A DNA stretch of 64,000 nucleotides from Phenylobacterium sp. (GCA_017991675.1 JAGOQB010000002.1:248001-312000); one strand, 5' to 3'; shown: positions 8,154 through 22,797, numbered from the stretch's first letter. Notes: generated by a model not told the origin, from the letters alone. Program-made: numbers and translations.

Positions 8154-9424
8154 GCCAGGGCCGGCGCCGCGGCGCGCTGGCGGCGGATCATCAGCGAGGC
8201 GACCGCCGCCACCAGCGCCGCGACACCGGCCAGGACGAAGGCTTCCAGATAGCGGCCTTGAGCTGCGCGGATGACGCCGGCGGTGATTGCGGCCGTCGCG
8301 GCGCCGGCCTGGTGGCCCGCGGCGATCCAGCCGAACACGATCGGGCCGTCATGGTCGCCGAACGCCTCGGTCGCCAGACGCACGGTCGGCGGCACGGTGG
8401 CGATCCAGTCCAGGCCGTAGAACACCGCGAAGATCCCCAGCGCGACGATCGAGAAGTCGGTGAACGGCAGCACCATCAGCGAGAGCCCGCGCAGGCCGTA
8501 ATAGACGAACAATAGCTTGCGCGGATCATAGCGGTCGGTGAGCCAGCCCGACAGCGTGGTGCCGATCAGGTCGAAGATTCCCATCACCGCCAGGAGCGTC
8601 GCCGCCCGGGTCTCGGGCAGGCCCTGGTCGGCGCACATGGCGATCATGTGGACGCCGATCAGGCCGTTGGTGGTCAGGCCGCAGACGAAGAAGCCGCCGA
8701 ACAGCAGCCAGAAGGTGCGCGTGCGAGCGGCGCGGAACAACGCCCCGAACGCCCCACGCAGGGCCCCGCCCGCCGGCATGGGCTGCGGCGCCACATAGCC
8801 GCCCGGCGCGCCATAGGGCTTCTGGCCGATCGAGGCCGGCGTCTCGGGCAGCAGGAACCAGACCACCGGGACGAGCACGGCCATGACCGCGGCGACGGCG
8901 AACACCACCGGCCGCCAGCCGCCGGCCTCAGCCAGAGCCGCCATGCCCGGCAGGAAGATCAGCGACCCCGTCGCCGCCGAGGCGCTGAGCAGGCCCATCA
9001 TCAGGCCGCGCCGCTCGACGAACCAGCGATTGACCACCGTCGCGCCCAGCACCATCGCCACCGCGCCCGACCCGACGCCCGAGATCACGCCCCAGGTGGC
9101 GACATAGTGCCAGGGCTGCGTCATCAGCGACGAGGCGGCGGTCGAGAGCGCCATCACCGCCAGGGCCAGGGTCACCGTGCGACGCACGCCGAACGACTGC
9201 ATCAGCGCCGCGGCGAACGGGCCGGTCAGGCCGTAGAGGAAGATGCCGACGGCCGCCGCCATCGAGATCACGCCGCGATCCCACTGGAAGGCGCGCTCCA
9301 GCGGCAGCATCAGCACGCCCGGCGCCGAGCGCAGGCCGGCGGCCGCCATCAGGGCGATGAACACCGCCCCAACCGCGACAAAGGCATAGTTCTGGCCAAA
9401 GGGCCGGGGGCGCGCTATCGTCAT
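8150..9424 (-). CDS. MFS transporter
   Basis: A 424-residue protein with twelve hydrophobic segments, a central cytoplasmic loop near 195-225 and a typical MFS loop 2-3 region. After GWLTDRYDPRKLL (the second-half motif A) comes helix 9. It looks like a single-substrate symporter or efflux protein of the MFS_1 family, close to the monocarboxylate/oxalate-formate type. It is divergent from a TetR gene with paired operators between them, so the TetR protein very probably controls it, and its substrate may be the TetR ligand. The substrate cannot be read from sequence. Confidence 0.88.
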   Translation of the reverse strand: MTIARPRPFGQNYAFVAVGAVFIALMAAAGLRSAPGVLMLPLERAFQWDRGVISMAAAVGIFLYGLTGPFAAALMQSFGVRRTVTLALAVMALSTAASSLMTQPWHYVATWGVISGVGSGAVAMVLGATVVNRWFVERRGLMMGLLSASAATGSLIFLPGMAALAEAGGWRPVVFAVAAVMAVLVPVVWFLLPETPASIGQKPYGAPGGYVAPQPMPAGGALRGAFGALFRAARTRTFWLLFGGFFVCGLTTNGLIGVHMIAMCADQGLPETRAATLLAVMGIFDLIGTTLSGWLTDRYDPRKLLFVYYGLRGLSLMVLPFTDFSIVALGIFAVFYGLDWIATVPPTVRLATEAFGDHDGPIVFGWIAAGHQAGAATAAITAGVIRAAQGRYLEAFVLAGVAALVAAVASLMIRRQRAAAPALA

Positions 9425-9427
9425 GTT

Positions 9428-9468
9428 ACTGACCTGTAAGTTTCACAGCGATATACGTACCGGTCAGT
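9428..9468. promoter_or_regulatory. two matching palindromic operators in the MFS/TetR intergenic region
   Basis: ACTGACCTGTAAGT (9428-9441) and, on the other strand, ACTGACCGGTACGT (9455-9468) agree at 12 of 14 positions. Each is itself an imperfect palindrome around ACC.GGT. They lie head to head, 13 bases apart, in the 65-base gap between the divergent genes. This is the layout expected for a TetR dimer pair repressing both promoters. Confidence 0.65.
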
Positions 9469-9489
9469 TACATCGTCAAGCGGACTTCC

Positions 9490-10074
9490 ATGACCGAGCT
9501 GAACAAACCCGCCCGGCGCGCCGCCGACAAGATTCGCGAGACCGCGCGCGACCTGTTCTATCGCGAAGGCATCCGCGCGGTCGGCGTCGACCAGATCGTC
9601 GCCAAGGCCGGCGCGACCAAGCCCAGCCTCTATCGCACCTTCAAGTCGAAGGACGAATTGGCCGCCGCCGTACTGCGCGAAGACGCCGACACCTTCTGGA
9701 GCCGGTTCGATGCGGCGGTCGCCGAGCATCCGGGCGATCCGCGCGCGCAGGTGCTGGCCTACCTCACGGGCTTGGCCGAGCGGGCCAGGCAGGACGACTA
9801 TCGCGGCTGCCCGCTCAGCAACGCGGCGGTGGAGTATCCCAAGCACGGCCACCCTGCCCGCGCCGCCGCCCAGGAACACAAGGCCGAGGTGCGCGAGCGG
9901 CTGCGCAGCATGGCGACGGAAATGGGCGCATCCGACGCCCACGGCCTGGCCGACGCCCTGCTGCTGTTGTTGGAAGGCGCGTTCCTAACCAGCCAACTGT
10001 TCGACGAGGACCGCCCCACCGCCGAGGTGGCCCGTGCTGCGGCCAAGCTGGTCGACGCCTACTGCGCCTCGTAG
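9490..10074 (+). CDS. TetR/AcrR-family transcriptional regulator
   Basis: A 194-residue protein. Residues 10-58 are the TetR helix-turn-helix (ARDLFYREGIRAVGVDQIV, then AGATKPSLYRTFKSKDEL). The C-terminal ligand domain carries RGCPLSNAAVEYP, common to a TetR subgroup that regulates oxidoreductases or transporters. It starts 65 bases from the divergent MFS gene and overlaps the end of the convergent amidohydrolase gene by 16 bases. It is the expected regulator of the MFS gene and of itself. Confidence 0.9.
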   Translation: MTELNKPARRAADKIRETARDLFYREGIRAVGVDQIVAKAGATKPSLYRTFKSKDELAAAVLREDADTFWSRFDAAVAEHPGDPRAQVLAYLTGLAERARQDDYRGCPLSNAAVEYPKHGHPARAAAQEHKAEVRERLRSMATEMGASDAHGLADALLLLLEGAFLTSQLFDEDRPTAEVARAAAKLVDAYCAS

Positions 10075-11702
10075 ACCACCTTGCCCCCCACGATGGTCAT
10101 GACCGCGTGGGCCTTGGCGATGTCGGCGAAGGGGGCGGTCATCAGGTCGACTGAGAACACCGAAAGGTCGGCGTCGCGGCCGACGGCGAGCCTGCCGAGA
10201 TCGTTCTCGCGGAAGACGGCGTAGGCCGAGCCGCGGGTCAGCATGGCCAGCGCCTGGGCGCGGGTGACCGCCTCCTCCAGGCGCCACTCGGGGCCTGCGA
10301 AGCCCTTGAGGTCGTGGCGGTAGGCGGCGGCGTAGAACTCCACCAGCGGATCGCCCTTCTCGACCGGGGCGTCGGAGCCGCCGGCGACCGCCGCGCCGGA
10401 CGTCAGTAGGCTTTCCCAGGCATAGGCGCCCTTGAGCCGCTCGGGCCCCAGCCGCGCGGGGGCGAAATAGAGGTCGCCGATGGCGTGGGACGGCTGCATC
10501 GAGGCGACGACGCCCAGGGCCGCGAAGCGCGGCAAGTCGGCGGGGGCCAGGACCTGGGCGTGCTCGACCCGCCAGCGGGCCGCTTTCAGCGCGGCCGGGT
10601 CGCCCGCGAAGGCCTGCTGATAGGCGTCGAGGATCACCCGGTTGCCGCGGTCGCCGATGGCGTGGACGGCCATCTGGGCGCCAGACGCCCGCGCCTTGAC
10701 GAGGATGGCGTCGATGGTCTCGCGCGGCGTGACGATGAGCCCGGTCCCCTCGGCGTCGGCATAGGGCGCAAGCAGCGCTGCGCCACGGGAGCCGAGCGCG
10801 CCGTCCATGAACAGCTTCACGCCGCGCACGCGCACCAGACCGGTCGGATCCTGGGACGGGCCTTGGGCCAGGACGGACGCTGAGTCGGCCTGGGACATGT
10901 AGTTGTCGATGCGGATCGGCAGTTCGCCCTTGGCGGCGAGCGCCAGCTGGACGGCGACCTCCTGGGCCGAGACGCTCATGTCGTGCAGGCCGGTCCAGCC
11001 GCGCGAGGCGTAGAGCCGCGCGCCTCGGCGCACGGCTTCGGCCAGGGCCGCGGCGCTGGGCGGCGGGACCTTGGCGCGAACCAGGCCCATGGCGTTGTCG
11101 ATCAGCATCCCGTCCGGCTCGCCCCGGGCGTCCTTCAGGATCTGGCCGCCGGCCGGGGCGGCGGTCTTTGCATCAATCCTGGCCAGCTTGAGCATCGCCG
11201 AATTGACGACCACCGCATGGCCGTCGGCGCGGCTGAGCACCACCGGCCGGTCGGGCGCGGCGCGGTCGAGGTCGGCGCGGGTCGGGAAGCGTTTCTCCGG
11301 CCAATGGGTCTCAATCCAGCCGGCGCCCGAGATCACCTCGCCGCCCGGATTGGCGGCCGCCCAGGCCTTCAGGCGGGCGACCAGGGCCTCGACCGAGTCC
11401 GTCCCCTCCAGGTTCAGGGTCATCTCGCGGAAGCCGATTCCGGCCAGGTGGGCGTGGGAGTCGACGAAGCCGGGATAGGCGGCCGCACCTTTCAGGTCGA
11501 TGTCCCGGGCGCCGGGCGCGGCCGCCCGCGCGCTGTCGATCGGGCCGGCAAAGGCGACCTTGCCGTCCTTGACCGCCAGGGCCTGCACGAGCGCGTCGCC
11601 GGTGTAGATCGGGCCGCCGTGTATCAGCAGGTCCTGCGCCGCAGCCGGCGCCGCCAGAGCGAGGCCCGCCGTCAGAACCAGAGTGTGCAGAACCGCGCGC
11701 AT
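10059..11702 (-). CDS. secreted YtcJ-type amidohydrolase
   Basis: A 547-residue protein with an N-terminal signal peptide (about 1-22, ending PAAAQ). The fold shows PGFVDSHAHL (metal His pair), LHDMSVSAQE, MAVHAIGDRGNR, WRVEHAQVL and AGGSDAPVEKGDPL (metal Asp), in the order of the Amidohydro_3/YtcJ family. Such enzymes hydrolyse amide or related bonds; substrates are mostly unknown. Start ATG 11702 is preceded by GGGGGGA. The predicted location is periplasmic. It is a single gene, convergent with tetR and divergent from the membrane protein at 11813. Confidence 0.87.
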   Translation of the reverse strand: MRAVLHTLVLTAGLALAAPAAAQDLLIHGGPIYTGDALVQALAVKDGKVAFAGPIDSARAAAPGARDIDLKGAAAYPGFVDSHAHLAGIGFREMTLNLEGTDSVEALVARLKAWAAANPGGEVISGAGWIETHWPEKRFPTRADLDRAAPDRPVVLSRADGHAVVVNSAMLKLARIDAKTAAPAGGQILKDARGEPDGMLIDNAMGLVRAKVPPPSAAALAEAVRRGARLYASRGWTGLHDMSVSAQEVAVQLALAAKGELPIRIDNYMSQADSASVLAQGPSQDPTGLVRVRGVKLFMDGALGSRGAALLAPYADAEGTGLIVTPRETIDAILVKARASGAQMAVHAIGDRGNRVILDAYQQAFAGDPAALKAARWRVEHAQVLAPADLPRFAALGVVASMQPSHAIGDLYFAPARLGPERLKGAYAWESLLTSGAAVAGGSDAPVEKGDPLVEFYAAAYRHDLKGFAGPEWRLEEAVTRAQALAMLTRGSAYAVFRENDLGRLAVGRDADLSVFSVDLMTAPFADIAKAHAVMTIVGGKVVYEAQ

Positions 11703-11812
11703 GCTTCCCCCCAGCGTGAATCGCTACGCCCATTGATCGACGTTCCAGGGCCGCACGCAAACGCCCTTCGCGCGCTATGGCCACCTGCCTCGGATACGGC
11801 CACAGTGAAGGC

Positions 11813-13558
11813 ATGAATCGGGGGGATGCAGGTCAGCCGGCAAGGCTGGGCGCGTGGGCGGCCTACGGCCTGCTGGCGCTGGCGGCGGCGGCCGCGGCGC
11901 TGATCTATGCCGATCGCGTCTTTCTGGATCTGCCGCTCTACGCCGGGGCCGAAAGCTCGCATCTGGTCCATGCGCTCTATGGCAAGACCTTGGCCGCGCG
12001 GCCCGACCTGCTGCCGCACGCCCAGCCGATGGGCGATGCGCTGTTCGGCCTGCTGATCCGGGCGCTGACCTATGCGACGCAGAACCTGTCGCCCTGGCTG
12101 CGGGTCCTGGGGGCGGGCGCCTATTTCGGCGGCCTAGCCCTGACGCTGCTGAGCGTGCGTGTCAGCCTGGACCGGGAGGCCTGGATCGGCGCGGCGCTGC
12201 TGGCCCTCGCCTATCCCTACTACCGCTTCGCCGCCGCGGCCCTGCCCGAGGGGTGGTACGTCCTGACGCTTGGCGCCGCGGTGCTGGCCACCGCGCGGCT
12301 CTATGGGCCGCGGCCGATCGCCCACGCAGCCCTGGCCGGCGCCCTGGTCGGAGCCCTGACGATGCTGAAGCCGCAGGGTCCGGCGGTGGGCCTGGCCTTC
12401 CTGCTGCTGGCGGCGGCCGACCTGGTGCTCGGCCGGCGCGACCTGCGCATCTTCTTCGGGCGCGTGACGGTGCTGGCCGCCGCCTTCCTGGCCAGCGTCA
12501 ACCTGCTGCAACTGGCGGCCAACCAGGCTGTCAGCGCGCCGTTCAGCTTCTATCTGGGGGATCGCTACGACGCCCTGCTGGCCGGCGCGGTGACGCCGCA
12601 CGGGTGGATCTCCGGCGCGCGGGGGCTGGTGGCGATGGTCTCGGCCTGCGTGATGCTGGCGGCGGTCCCGGCGCTGACCGGGCTGCTGCGGATCGAAATG
12701 CGCTGGCGCTGGCACCGCGGACGCGGGCGTTTCTTCCTCGCCCCGTATGAGTCGACCTTCCTGCTGGTGCTGTTCACCCTGATAAGCACCCTGGTCGTGA
12801 CTGCGGCGCTCTCCACCGGCGAGGCCGCCAATCCCACCCGCATCTGGGGCCGGCAGTTCGAGGCGCTGATCCCCCTGCTCTGGATCGCCGCGGCCCCCTT
12901 CATCGGCGAATTCGACCGCGCCGGCGGACGCTGGTGGCGGATGGCGATGGGCCTGGCGGCGGTCGTTGGCCTGGCTGGACTGGCGGCCTGCCTGCTCGGC
13001 GGGATCACCCCGCGCGCCTGGGACGCGGCCGCGCTGAGCGCCTTTTCGCTCGAACAGCCGTGGGCCGCGGGGCTGGCGGGGGCGATCATCGTCGCGGCCG
13101 GCGCGGCGACCGCCCTGCGCAGTTGGCCGGTGATGAACATCTGGCTGGCCGCCTTCGCGGCCCTGGCGGTGCTGTCCACCGCGCTCGACGTACGATGGGA
13201 ACGGACCAACGCCGCCGACCGCAGCGCCCTGAGCCAGGATCTGACCGCGGCGGCCGCGATCATCGAGCAGCGCCCCGGCGGGGTGGCGATCATCGCCCAG
13301 GACCCGATCCAGGCCCGCCTGGCCTATCTGCGCCTCCGGGCTCGGCCGATCACGGTGCTGGCCGCTCAGGACCCCGTGCGGCTGGTCGAAATCGACACAG
13401 TCGTGGCCATCGGGTCGCCGGCGCCCGGCGTGAACTGGCGGGTCGCGTTCGGCGGCCCGAAGCTGACCGTCTACACCCGTCAAACGGGGCTGGCGGCCTC
13501 GCCGCGCGCATCGGTCGCGGGCGGTGGAGGTCTTCTGTCCGAGCCAGGAAGCGGCTAA
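11813..13558 (+). CDS. polytopic membrane protein, GT-C glycosyltransferase-like
   Basis: 581 residues from ATG 11813, with GAAGG just upstream; a longer frame would start at 11777. About eleven or twelve hydrophobic segments span roughly 15-470, and a soluble C-terminal tail (about 475-581) includes NAADRSALSQDLTAAAAII. An early acidic region (LYAGAESSHLVHALYG) and the later helix bundle resemble lipid-linked sugar transferases of the GT-C fold (ArnT/PMT type), but I do not see a decisive DxD or DE motif. No partner gene is adjacent. The call is structural only. Confidence 0.7.
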   Translation: MNRGDAGQPARLGAWAAYGLLALAAAAAALIYADRVFLDLPLYAGAESSHLVHALYGKTLAARPDLLPHAQPMGDALFGLLIRALTYATQNLSPWLRVLGAGAYFGGLALTLLSVRVSLDREAWIGAALLALAYPYYRFAAAALPEGWYVLTLGAAVLATARLYGPRPIAHAALAGALVGALTMLKPQGPAVGLAFLLLAAADLVLGRRDLRIFFGRVTVLAAAFLASVNLLQLAANQAVSAPFSFYLGDRYDALLAGAVTPHGWISGARGLVAMVSACVMLAAVPALTGLLRIEMRWRWHRGRGRFFLAPYESTFLLVLFTLISTLVVTAALSTGEAANPTRIWGRQFEALIPLLWIAAAPFIGEFDRAGGRWWRMAMGLAAVVGLAGLAACLLGGITPRAWDAAALSAFSLEQPWAAGLAGAIIVAAGAATALRSWPVMNIWLAAFAALAVLSTALDVRWERTNAADRSALSQDLTAAAAIIEQRPGGVAIIAQDPIQARLAYLRLRARPITVLAAQDPVRLVEIDTVVAIGSPAPGVNWRVAFGGPKLTVYTRQTGLAASPRASVAGGGGLLSEPGSG

Positions 13559-13615
13559 GAGCGCGCAGAATCATCGCGCCGCCGCGGTCGCGACATGAAG
13601 GACACGGACGGAACG

Positions 13616-14260
13616 ATGCTCACCTGGTTCCAGGCGCTGATGCCTAAGGAATTGAAATTCTTCGACCTCTTCAGCGCCCACGCCGAAAAGCTGGTGGAGG
13701 GCGCGACCGCGCTGCGCGAAGTCCTGCAGGGCGGCGACGACGTCGCCGGGGCCTGCGCCCGCGTCGTGGCGCACGAAGACGCCGCCGACGCGATCACCCG
13801 CGAGGTGCTGCTGAACGTGCGCCGCTCGTTCATCACCCCGTTCGACCGCAGCGACATCCAGGAGCTGATCACCTCGCTCGACGACGCGATCGACCAGATG
13901 CACAAGACGGTGAAGGTCGTCAGCCTGTTCGAGCTGCGCGAGTTCGAAGACCCGATGCGGGAAATGGCCGACATCATCGTCGAGGCCGCGGTGCTGACCC
14001 GCGAGGCCGTCGGCCTGCTGAGCAACATGCGTCAGAACGTGACCCGGCTCAGCCAGCTGACCGAGCAGATCACCCACATCGAGGATCGCTCGGACGCGAT
14101 CTACGACGCCGGCCGCAAGGCGCTGTTCCTGGCGCACCGGCATGACGACCCGATGGCGTTCGTCGTCGGCGTCGACGTCTACAGCCACCTGGAAAAGGTC
14201 ATGGACCGCTTCGAGGACGTGGCGAACTGCATCAGCGGCATCGTGATCGAGCAGGTCTAG
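13616..14260 (+). CDS. DUF47 family protein (Pit accessory, PhoU-like)
   Basis: 214 residues from ATG 13616 (MLTWFQALMPKELKFFDLF), which has GGACGGA upstream; a start 21 bases earlier is possible but lacks one. The all-helical body with FFDLFSAHAEKLVEGA, DAITREVLLNVRRSFITPFDR and DDPMAFVVGVDVYSHLEKVMDRFEDVA is the DUF47/PhoU-like family. These proteins are encoded with Pit phosphate transporters and thought to modulate them. The pit gene begins 5 bases after this stop, so the two form one operon. Confidence 0.9.
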   Translation: MLTWFQALMPKELKFFDLFSAHAEKLVEGATALREVLQGGDDVAGACARVVAHEDAADAITREVLLNVRRSFITPFDRSDIQELITSLDDAIDQMHKTVKVVSLFELREFEDPMREMADIIVEAAVLTREAVGLLSNMRQNVTRLSQLTEQITHIEDRSDAIYDAGRKALFLAHRHDDPMAFVVGVDVYSHLEKVMDRFEDVANCISGIVIEQV

Positions 14261-14265
14261 CCCAC

Positions 14266-15282
14266 GTGGAACTCCTCGCCGGCTACGGCCCGCTGCTGAT
14301 CTTCCTGATCTTCGTGGCGTTGGCCTTCGACTTCCTGAACGGGCTGCACGACGCGGCCAACTCGATCGCCACCATCGTGGCGACGCGGGTGCTGCCGCCC
14401 TTCATCGCCGTCGCCTGGGCGGCGTTCTTCAACTTCATCGCCTTCCTGTTCTTCGGCCTGCACGTGGCCAAGACGGTGGGCGCGGGCCTGGTCATGCCCG
14501 AGCTGATCAGCGACGGGCTGATCTTCTCGGCCCTGATCGGGGCGATCGGCTGGAACCTGCTGACCTGGTGGGCGGCGATCCCGTCGTCGTCCTCGCACGC
14601 GCTGATCGGCGGGCTGATCGGCGCGGGCGTGGCCAAGGCCGGGATGGGCGCGATCATGTGGGGCGGGCTCTCCAAGACCCTGTTCGCCATCGTGCTGTCG
14701 CCGGCGACAGGTTTCATCCTTGCGCTGTTTCTGGTGCTGATCGTCTCGTGGCTGTTCGTGCGGCTGACGCCGTTCGCGGTCGACGGGGTGTTCCGAAAAC
14801 TGCAGTTCGTCTCGGCCTCGCTCTATTCGCTGGGCCACGGGGGCAACGACGCCCAGAAAACCATGGGCATCATCGCCGCCCTGCTGATCGCGCACGGCAT
14901 GGGTCCGGCGAGCGGCGAGTTCCACGTGCCCTTGTGGGTGGTGCTGTCCTGCCAGGCGGCGATGGGCCTGGGCACGCTGTTCGGCGGCTGGCGGATCGTC
15001 CACACCATGGGCTCGCGGATCACCCGCCTGACCCCCATGCAGGGCTTCTGCGCCGAGACCGGCGGGGCGATCACCCTGTTCGCCGCCACCAGCCTGGGCG
15101 TGCCGGTCTCGACCACCCACACCATCACCGGCTCCATCGTCGGCGTCGGCGCGGCCAAGCGGGTCTCGGCCGTCCGCTGGGGCGTGGCCAAGGAGATCGT
15201 CACGGCCTGGGTCGTGACCCTGCCGGCCGCGGCGATCATCGGGGCCCTGACCTACTGGGCCGCCGGGCGGTTCATGGGCTGA
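14266..15282 (+). CDS. pit: inorganic phosphate transporter, Pit family
   Basis: A 338-residue membrane protein starting with GTG. It has the duplicated Pit signature: FLNGLHDAANSIATIVATR near the N-terminus and GHGGNDAQKTMGI at about 188-200, plus VSTTHTITGSIVG in the C-terminal half. Pit proteins carry neutral metal-phosphate complexes driven by the proton gradient. The N-terminal motif reads GLHDAANS rather than GxNDxAN; this variant is frequent in the DUF47-linked subgroup. It follows the DUF47 gene by 5 bases and ends 1 base before the convergent amidohydrolase. Confidence 0.92.
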   Translation: MELLAGYGPLLIFLIFVALAFDFLNGLHDAANSIATIVATRVLPPFIAVAWAAFFNFIAFLFFGLHVAKTVGAGLVMPELISDGLIFSALIGAIGWNLLTWWAAIPSSSSHALIGGLIGAGVAKAGMGAIMWGGLSKTLFAIVLSPATGFILALFLVLIVSWLFVRLTPFAVDGVFRKLQFVSASLYSLGHGGNDAQKTMGIIAALLIAHGMGPASGEFHVPLWVVLSCQAAMGLGTLFGGWRIVHTMGSRITRLTPMQGFCAETGGAITLFAATSLGVPVSTTHTITGSIVGVGAAKRVSAVRWGVAKEIVTAWVVTLPAAAIIGALTYWAAGRFMG

Positions 15283-15283
15283 G

Positions 15284-16633
15284 TCAGTCGTCGACCATGG
15301 CGCGGGCGGCGACGTCCGCGCCGGGATCGAAGTCGGCGCGGGGATAGTCCTTCCCGCGCTTGACGGTCAGGGAGATGGTCCGCAGCGCGCGGATGTCCCT
15401 GGACGGGTCCTGGCCCGTGAACACCAGATTCGCCAGCTTGCCCGCCTCGATGGTTCCGAAATCCGGCGTCTTGCTGACCGCCAGCGCGCCGTTGCGGGTC
15501 GCCGCGACGATCGCCTGCATCGGCGAGAAGCCCGCCCTGTCGACCAGCAACTCCAGTTCCTCGTAAAGCGCCGGATAGGCGCCCGCGGGGTTGGAGAACC
15601 CATCGGTGCCGGCCGAGATCGTCACCCCGGCCTTCAGGGCCTGGGCGGTCAGCTGGGCGGCGAGCTCAGTCGAGCAGTAGGGTTTGCTCGGCCGGGCCTT
15701 CATCGCCTCATAGATGCGGACCGTGGCGTCGAGGACGACGCCGTCCTGCTTCATCGTGGCCAGCAGCGGGGCGATCTGCGGGTTCACGCCCTGGCCGAAC
15801 TTCTCTTCCTGGACGGCGGCGCGGCGGTGATAGCCGGTCGGGATCTGGTCGGAGACCTGGTAGACCAGCATGCAGACGTGGCTGACGGTGTCGGGCCGCG
15901 CGGCCAGCACCTGGGCCGGCGTGGCCGGGAAGACCGCGCCGTGGGTCCAGACCTGCAGCCCCTGGCGATGGGCCTCGGCGGTGATGCGAGCGACCTCGTC
16001 GCCCGGCAGATTCGCGTAGATCTTGATCGCCGTGGCGCTCGTCCCCTTGGCCTCGGCCACCGCCTGGCGGATGTCGGCGTCGGGGGTGATCGCCCGCATC
16101 CAGGGGACCTGGCCGCCGACCGCGCCGAGGGAGGCCGCGCCGACGCGCGGGTCGTCGAAGAACGAGGGGCCGGCCATCAGGGCGGCGTAGTGGATGTCGG
16201 GCCCGGGGATCTCGCCGATGCGAGTCGCGCGGGCCAGATCGGCGATGTTGCGCAGGTCGTCGGCCATGTCGCGGGTCGAGGTGATCCCGCTGTAGAGGTC
16301 GCGCCTGAGCTGGGCCTCGGCGAAGCGGCGGTTCGGCGGGGTGGCCAGGTGCTGGTGGCTGTCGGTGAGGCCCGGCAGGACGTATTGCCCGCTCATGTCG
16401 ACGACCCGGGTGGCCGGCGCCAGCTTGAAGGCGATCTCGCCCTCCTTCCAGACCCGCTCGATCCGCTCGCCGCGGACAAGGATGTTCATGCCCGCGCGGG
16501 CCGGCGCGCCGGTCCCGTCGATGAGCGTGACATTGCGATAGACGGTCTGGGCCTCGGCCGCCGGCTCTTGGGCCACGGCGGCGGGCGCAAGGGCGAGGAC
16601 GGCGGCGAGCGCGGTCAGGCAGGAGCGGATCAT
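15284..16633 (-). CDS. secreted metal-dependent amidohydrolase
   Basis: A 449-residue protein with a signal peptide (about 1-21, ending AVAQ). The catalytic pattern is LPGLTDSHQHL (metal His pair), AIKIYANLPG (Lys that would be carboxylated), VWTHGAVFP, VSHVCML and SAGTDGFSNPAG (metal Asp), as in imidazolonepropionase- and prolidase-like amidohydrolases. The His-x-His pair is spaced as HQHL. It likely acts on small amides or peptides in the periplasm; the substrate is unknown. It stands alone between the convergent pit gene and gltD. Confidence 0.87.
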   Translation of the reverse strand: MIRSCLTALAAVLALAPAAVAQEPAAEAQTVYRNVTLIDGTGAPARAGMNILVRGERIERVWKEGEIAFKLAPATRVVDMSGQYVLPGLTDSHQHLATPPNRRFAEAQLRRDLYSGITSTRDMADDLRNIADLARATRIGEIPGPDIHYAALMAGPSFFDDPRVGAASLGAVGGQVPWMRAITPDADIRQAVAEAKGTSATAIKIYANLPGDEVARITAEAHRQGLQVWTHGAVFPATPAQVLAARPDTVSHVCMLVYQVSDQIPTGYHRRAAVQEEKFGQGVNPQIAPLLATMKQDGVVLDATVRIYEAMKARPSKPYCSTELAAQLTAQALKAGVTISAGTDGFSNPAGAYPALYEELELLVDRAGFSPMQAIVAATRNGALAVSKTPDFGTIEAGKLANLVFTGQDPSRDIRALRTISLTVKRGKDYPRADFDPGADVAARAMVDD

Positions 16634-16678
16634 GCCCCTGCCCTAGCTGCGTCGCTCGCCGGCCTCAACGCCTAAGCG

Positions 16679-18130
16679 TCAGCGGGGGAGCTTGCTGGTC
16701 CCCATCAGGTACTCGTCCACCGCCTGGGCGCACTGACGCCCTTCACGGATCGCCCAGACCACCAGCGACTGGCCGCGACGCATGTCGCCGCACGAGAAGA
16801 TGTTGGCCGAGGTGGTCTTGTAGTCGCTGACCGGCGCCTTGACGTTGCCGCGCGGGTCGAGCTCGGCGCCCGACTGGGCGATGAACTCGTTGTGGCGCGG
16901 GCCGACGAAGCCCATGGCCAGCAGCACCATGTCGGCCTTGATCAGGAACTCGCTGCCGGCGACTTCCTGCAGGGTCTGGCGACCGTCGGCGCCCGCGACC
17001 CACTCGACGCGGACGCACTCGACCGCCTCGACCTTGCCGTTCGAGCCGATGAAGCGCTTGGCCGACACCGCGAAGTCGCGCTCGCAGCCCTCTTCGTGGC
17101 TCGACGAGGTGCGCAGCTTCAGCGGCCAGTCGGGCCAGGTCAGCTGCTTGTTCTCGCGAACCGGCGGCTGGGGCATGATTTCCAGCTGGGTGACCTGGAC
17201 CGCGCCATGGCGGTTCGAGGTGCCGATGCAGTCGCTGCCGGTGTCGCCGCCGCCGATGACCACGACATGCTTGCCGGTGGCCGAGATGCCGCCGGTGGGG
17301 GCCGCGCGCAGTTCGTCGTCGCCGGCGTTGCGCTTGTTCTGCTGGGTCAGGAAGTCCATCGCGAAATGGACGCCGGCCAGCTCGCGGCCCGGGATCGGCA
17401 GGTCGCGCGGATCTTCCGCGCCGCCGGCCATGACCAGCACGTCGTAGTCGTCGAGCAGGCGCTGGACCGAGACGGTCTTGCCGACCTCGAAGCCGGTGCG
17501 GAAGATCACGCCCTCACCTTCCATCTGCGCCACGCGGCGGTCGATGAGGTGCTTCTCCATCTTGAAGTCCGGGATGCCGTAGCGCAGCAGGCCGCCGATC
17601 CGGTCGTTCTTCTCGAACACGGTCGGGGCGTGGCCAGCGCGGGCCAGCTGCTGGGCGCAGGCCAGGCCGGCCGGGCCCGAGCCGACGACGGCGACGCGCT
17701 TGCCGGTGCCGCGCGGCGACATTTGCGGCTTGATCCAGCCTTCCTGCCAGCCGCGGTCGACGATCTCGCACTCGACCGTCTTGATGGCGACCGGGGTGTC
17801 GATGATGTTCAGGGTGCAGGACGCCTCGCAGGGCGCCGGGCACACACGGCCGGTGAACTCCGGGAAGTTGTTGGTCGACTGGAGGTTCTCCAGCGCCGTC
17901 TTCCACTGGTCGCGATAGACCAGGTTGTTGAAGTCCGGGATCTGGTTGTTGACCGGACAACCCTGGTGGCAGAACGGAATCCCGCAGTCCATGCAGCGCG
18001 CAGCCTGCTTGGACACGTCCGCCGCCGGCATGGGGTGGACGAATTCCTTCCAGTTCTTCAGGCGCTCCTGCGGCGCCTCGTAAGTCCGTTCCTGGCGCTC
18101 GATCTCGAGAAAGCCGGTGACCTTACCCAT
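16679..18130 (-). CDS. gltD: glutamate synthase (NADPH) small subunit
   Basis: A 483-residue flavoprotein. The N-terminus has the cysteine cluster [14 protein letters not shown] (about 46-59) and a second set near CPAPCEASC that bind 4Fe-4S centres. Next come the FAD site [14 protein letters not shown] (about 148) and the NADPH site [12 protein letters not shown] (about 292). It feeds electrons from NADPH to GltB to make two glutamates from glutamine and 2-oxoglutarate. The start has GGAGGA upstream and lies 23 bases after the gltB stop, so the pair is one operon. Confidence 0.96.
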   Translation of the reverse strand: MGKVTGFLEIERQERTYEAPQERLKNWKEFVHPMPAADVSKQAARCMDCGIPFCHQGCPVNNQIPDFNNLVYRDQWKTALENLQSTNNFPEFTGRVCPAPCEASCTLNIIDTPVAIKTVECEIVDRGWQEGWIKPQMSPRGTGKRVAVVGSGPAGLACAQQLARAGHAPTVFEKNDRIGGLLRYGIPDFKMEKHLIDRRVAQMEGEGVIFRTGFEVGKTVSVQRLLDDYDVLVMAGGAEDPRDLPIPGRELAGVHFAMDFLTQQNKRNAGDDELRAAPTGGISATGKHVVVIGGGDTGSDCIGTSNRHGAVQVTQLEIMPQPPVRENKQLTWPDWPLKLRTSSSHEEGCERDFAVSAKRFIGSNGKVEAVECVRVEWVAGADGRQTLQEVAGSEFLIKADMVLLAMGFVGPRHNEFIAQSGAELDPRGNVKAPVSDYKTTSANIFSCGDMRRGQSLVVWAIREGRQCAQAVDEYLMGTSKLPR

Positions 18131-18153
18131 GATGCTGTCCTCCGACTCTCTGA

Positions 18154-22797
<4,644 letters not shown>

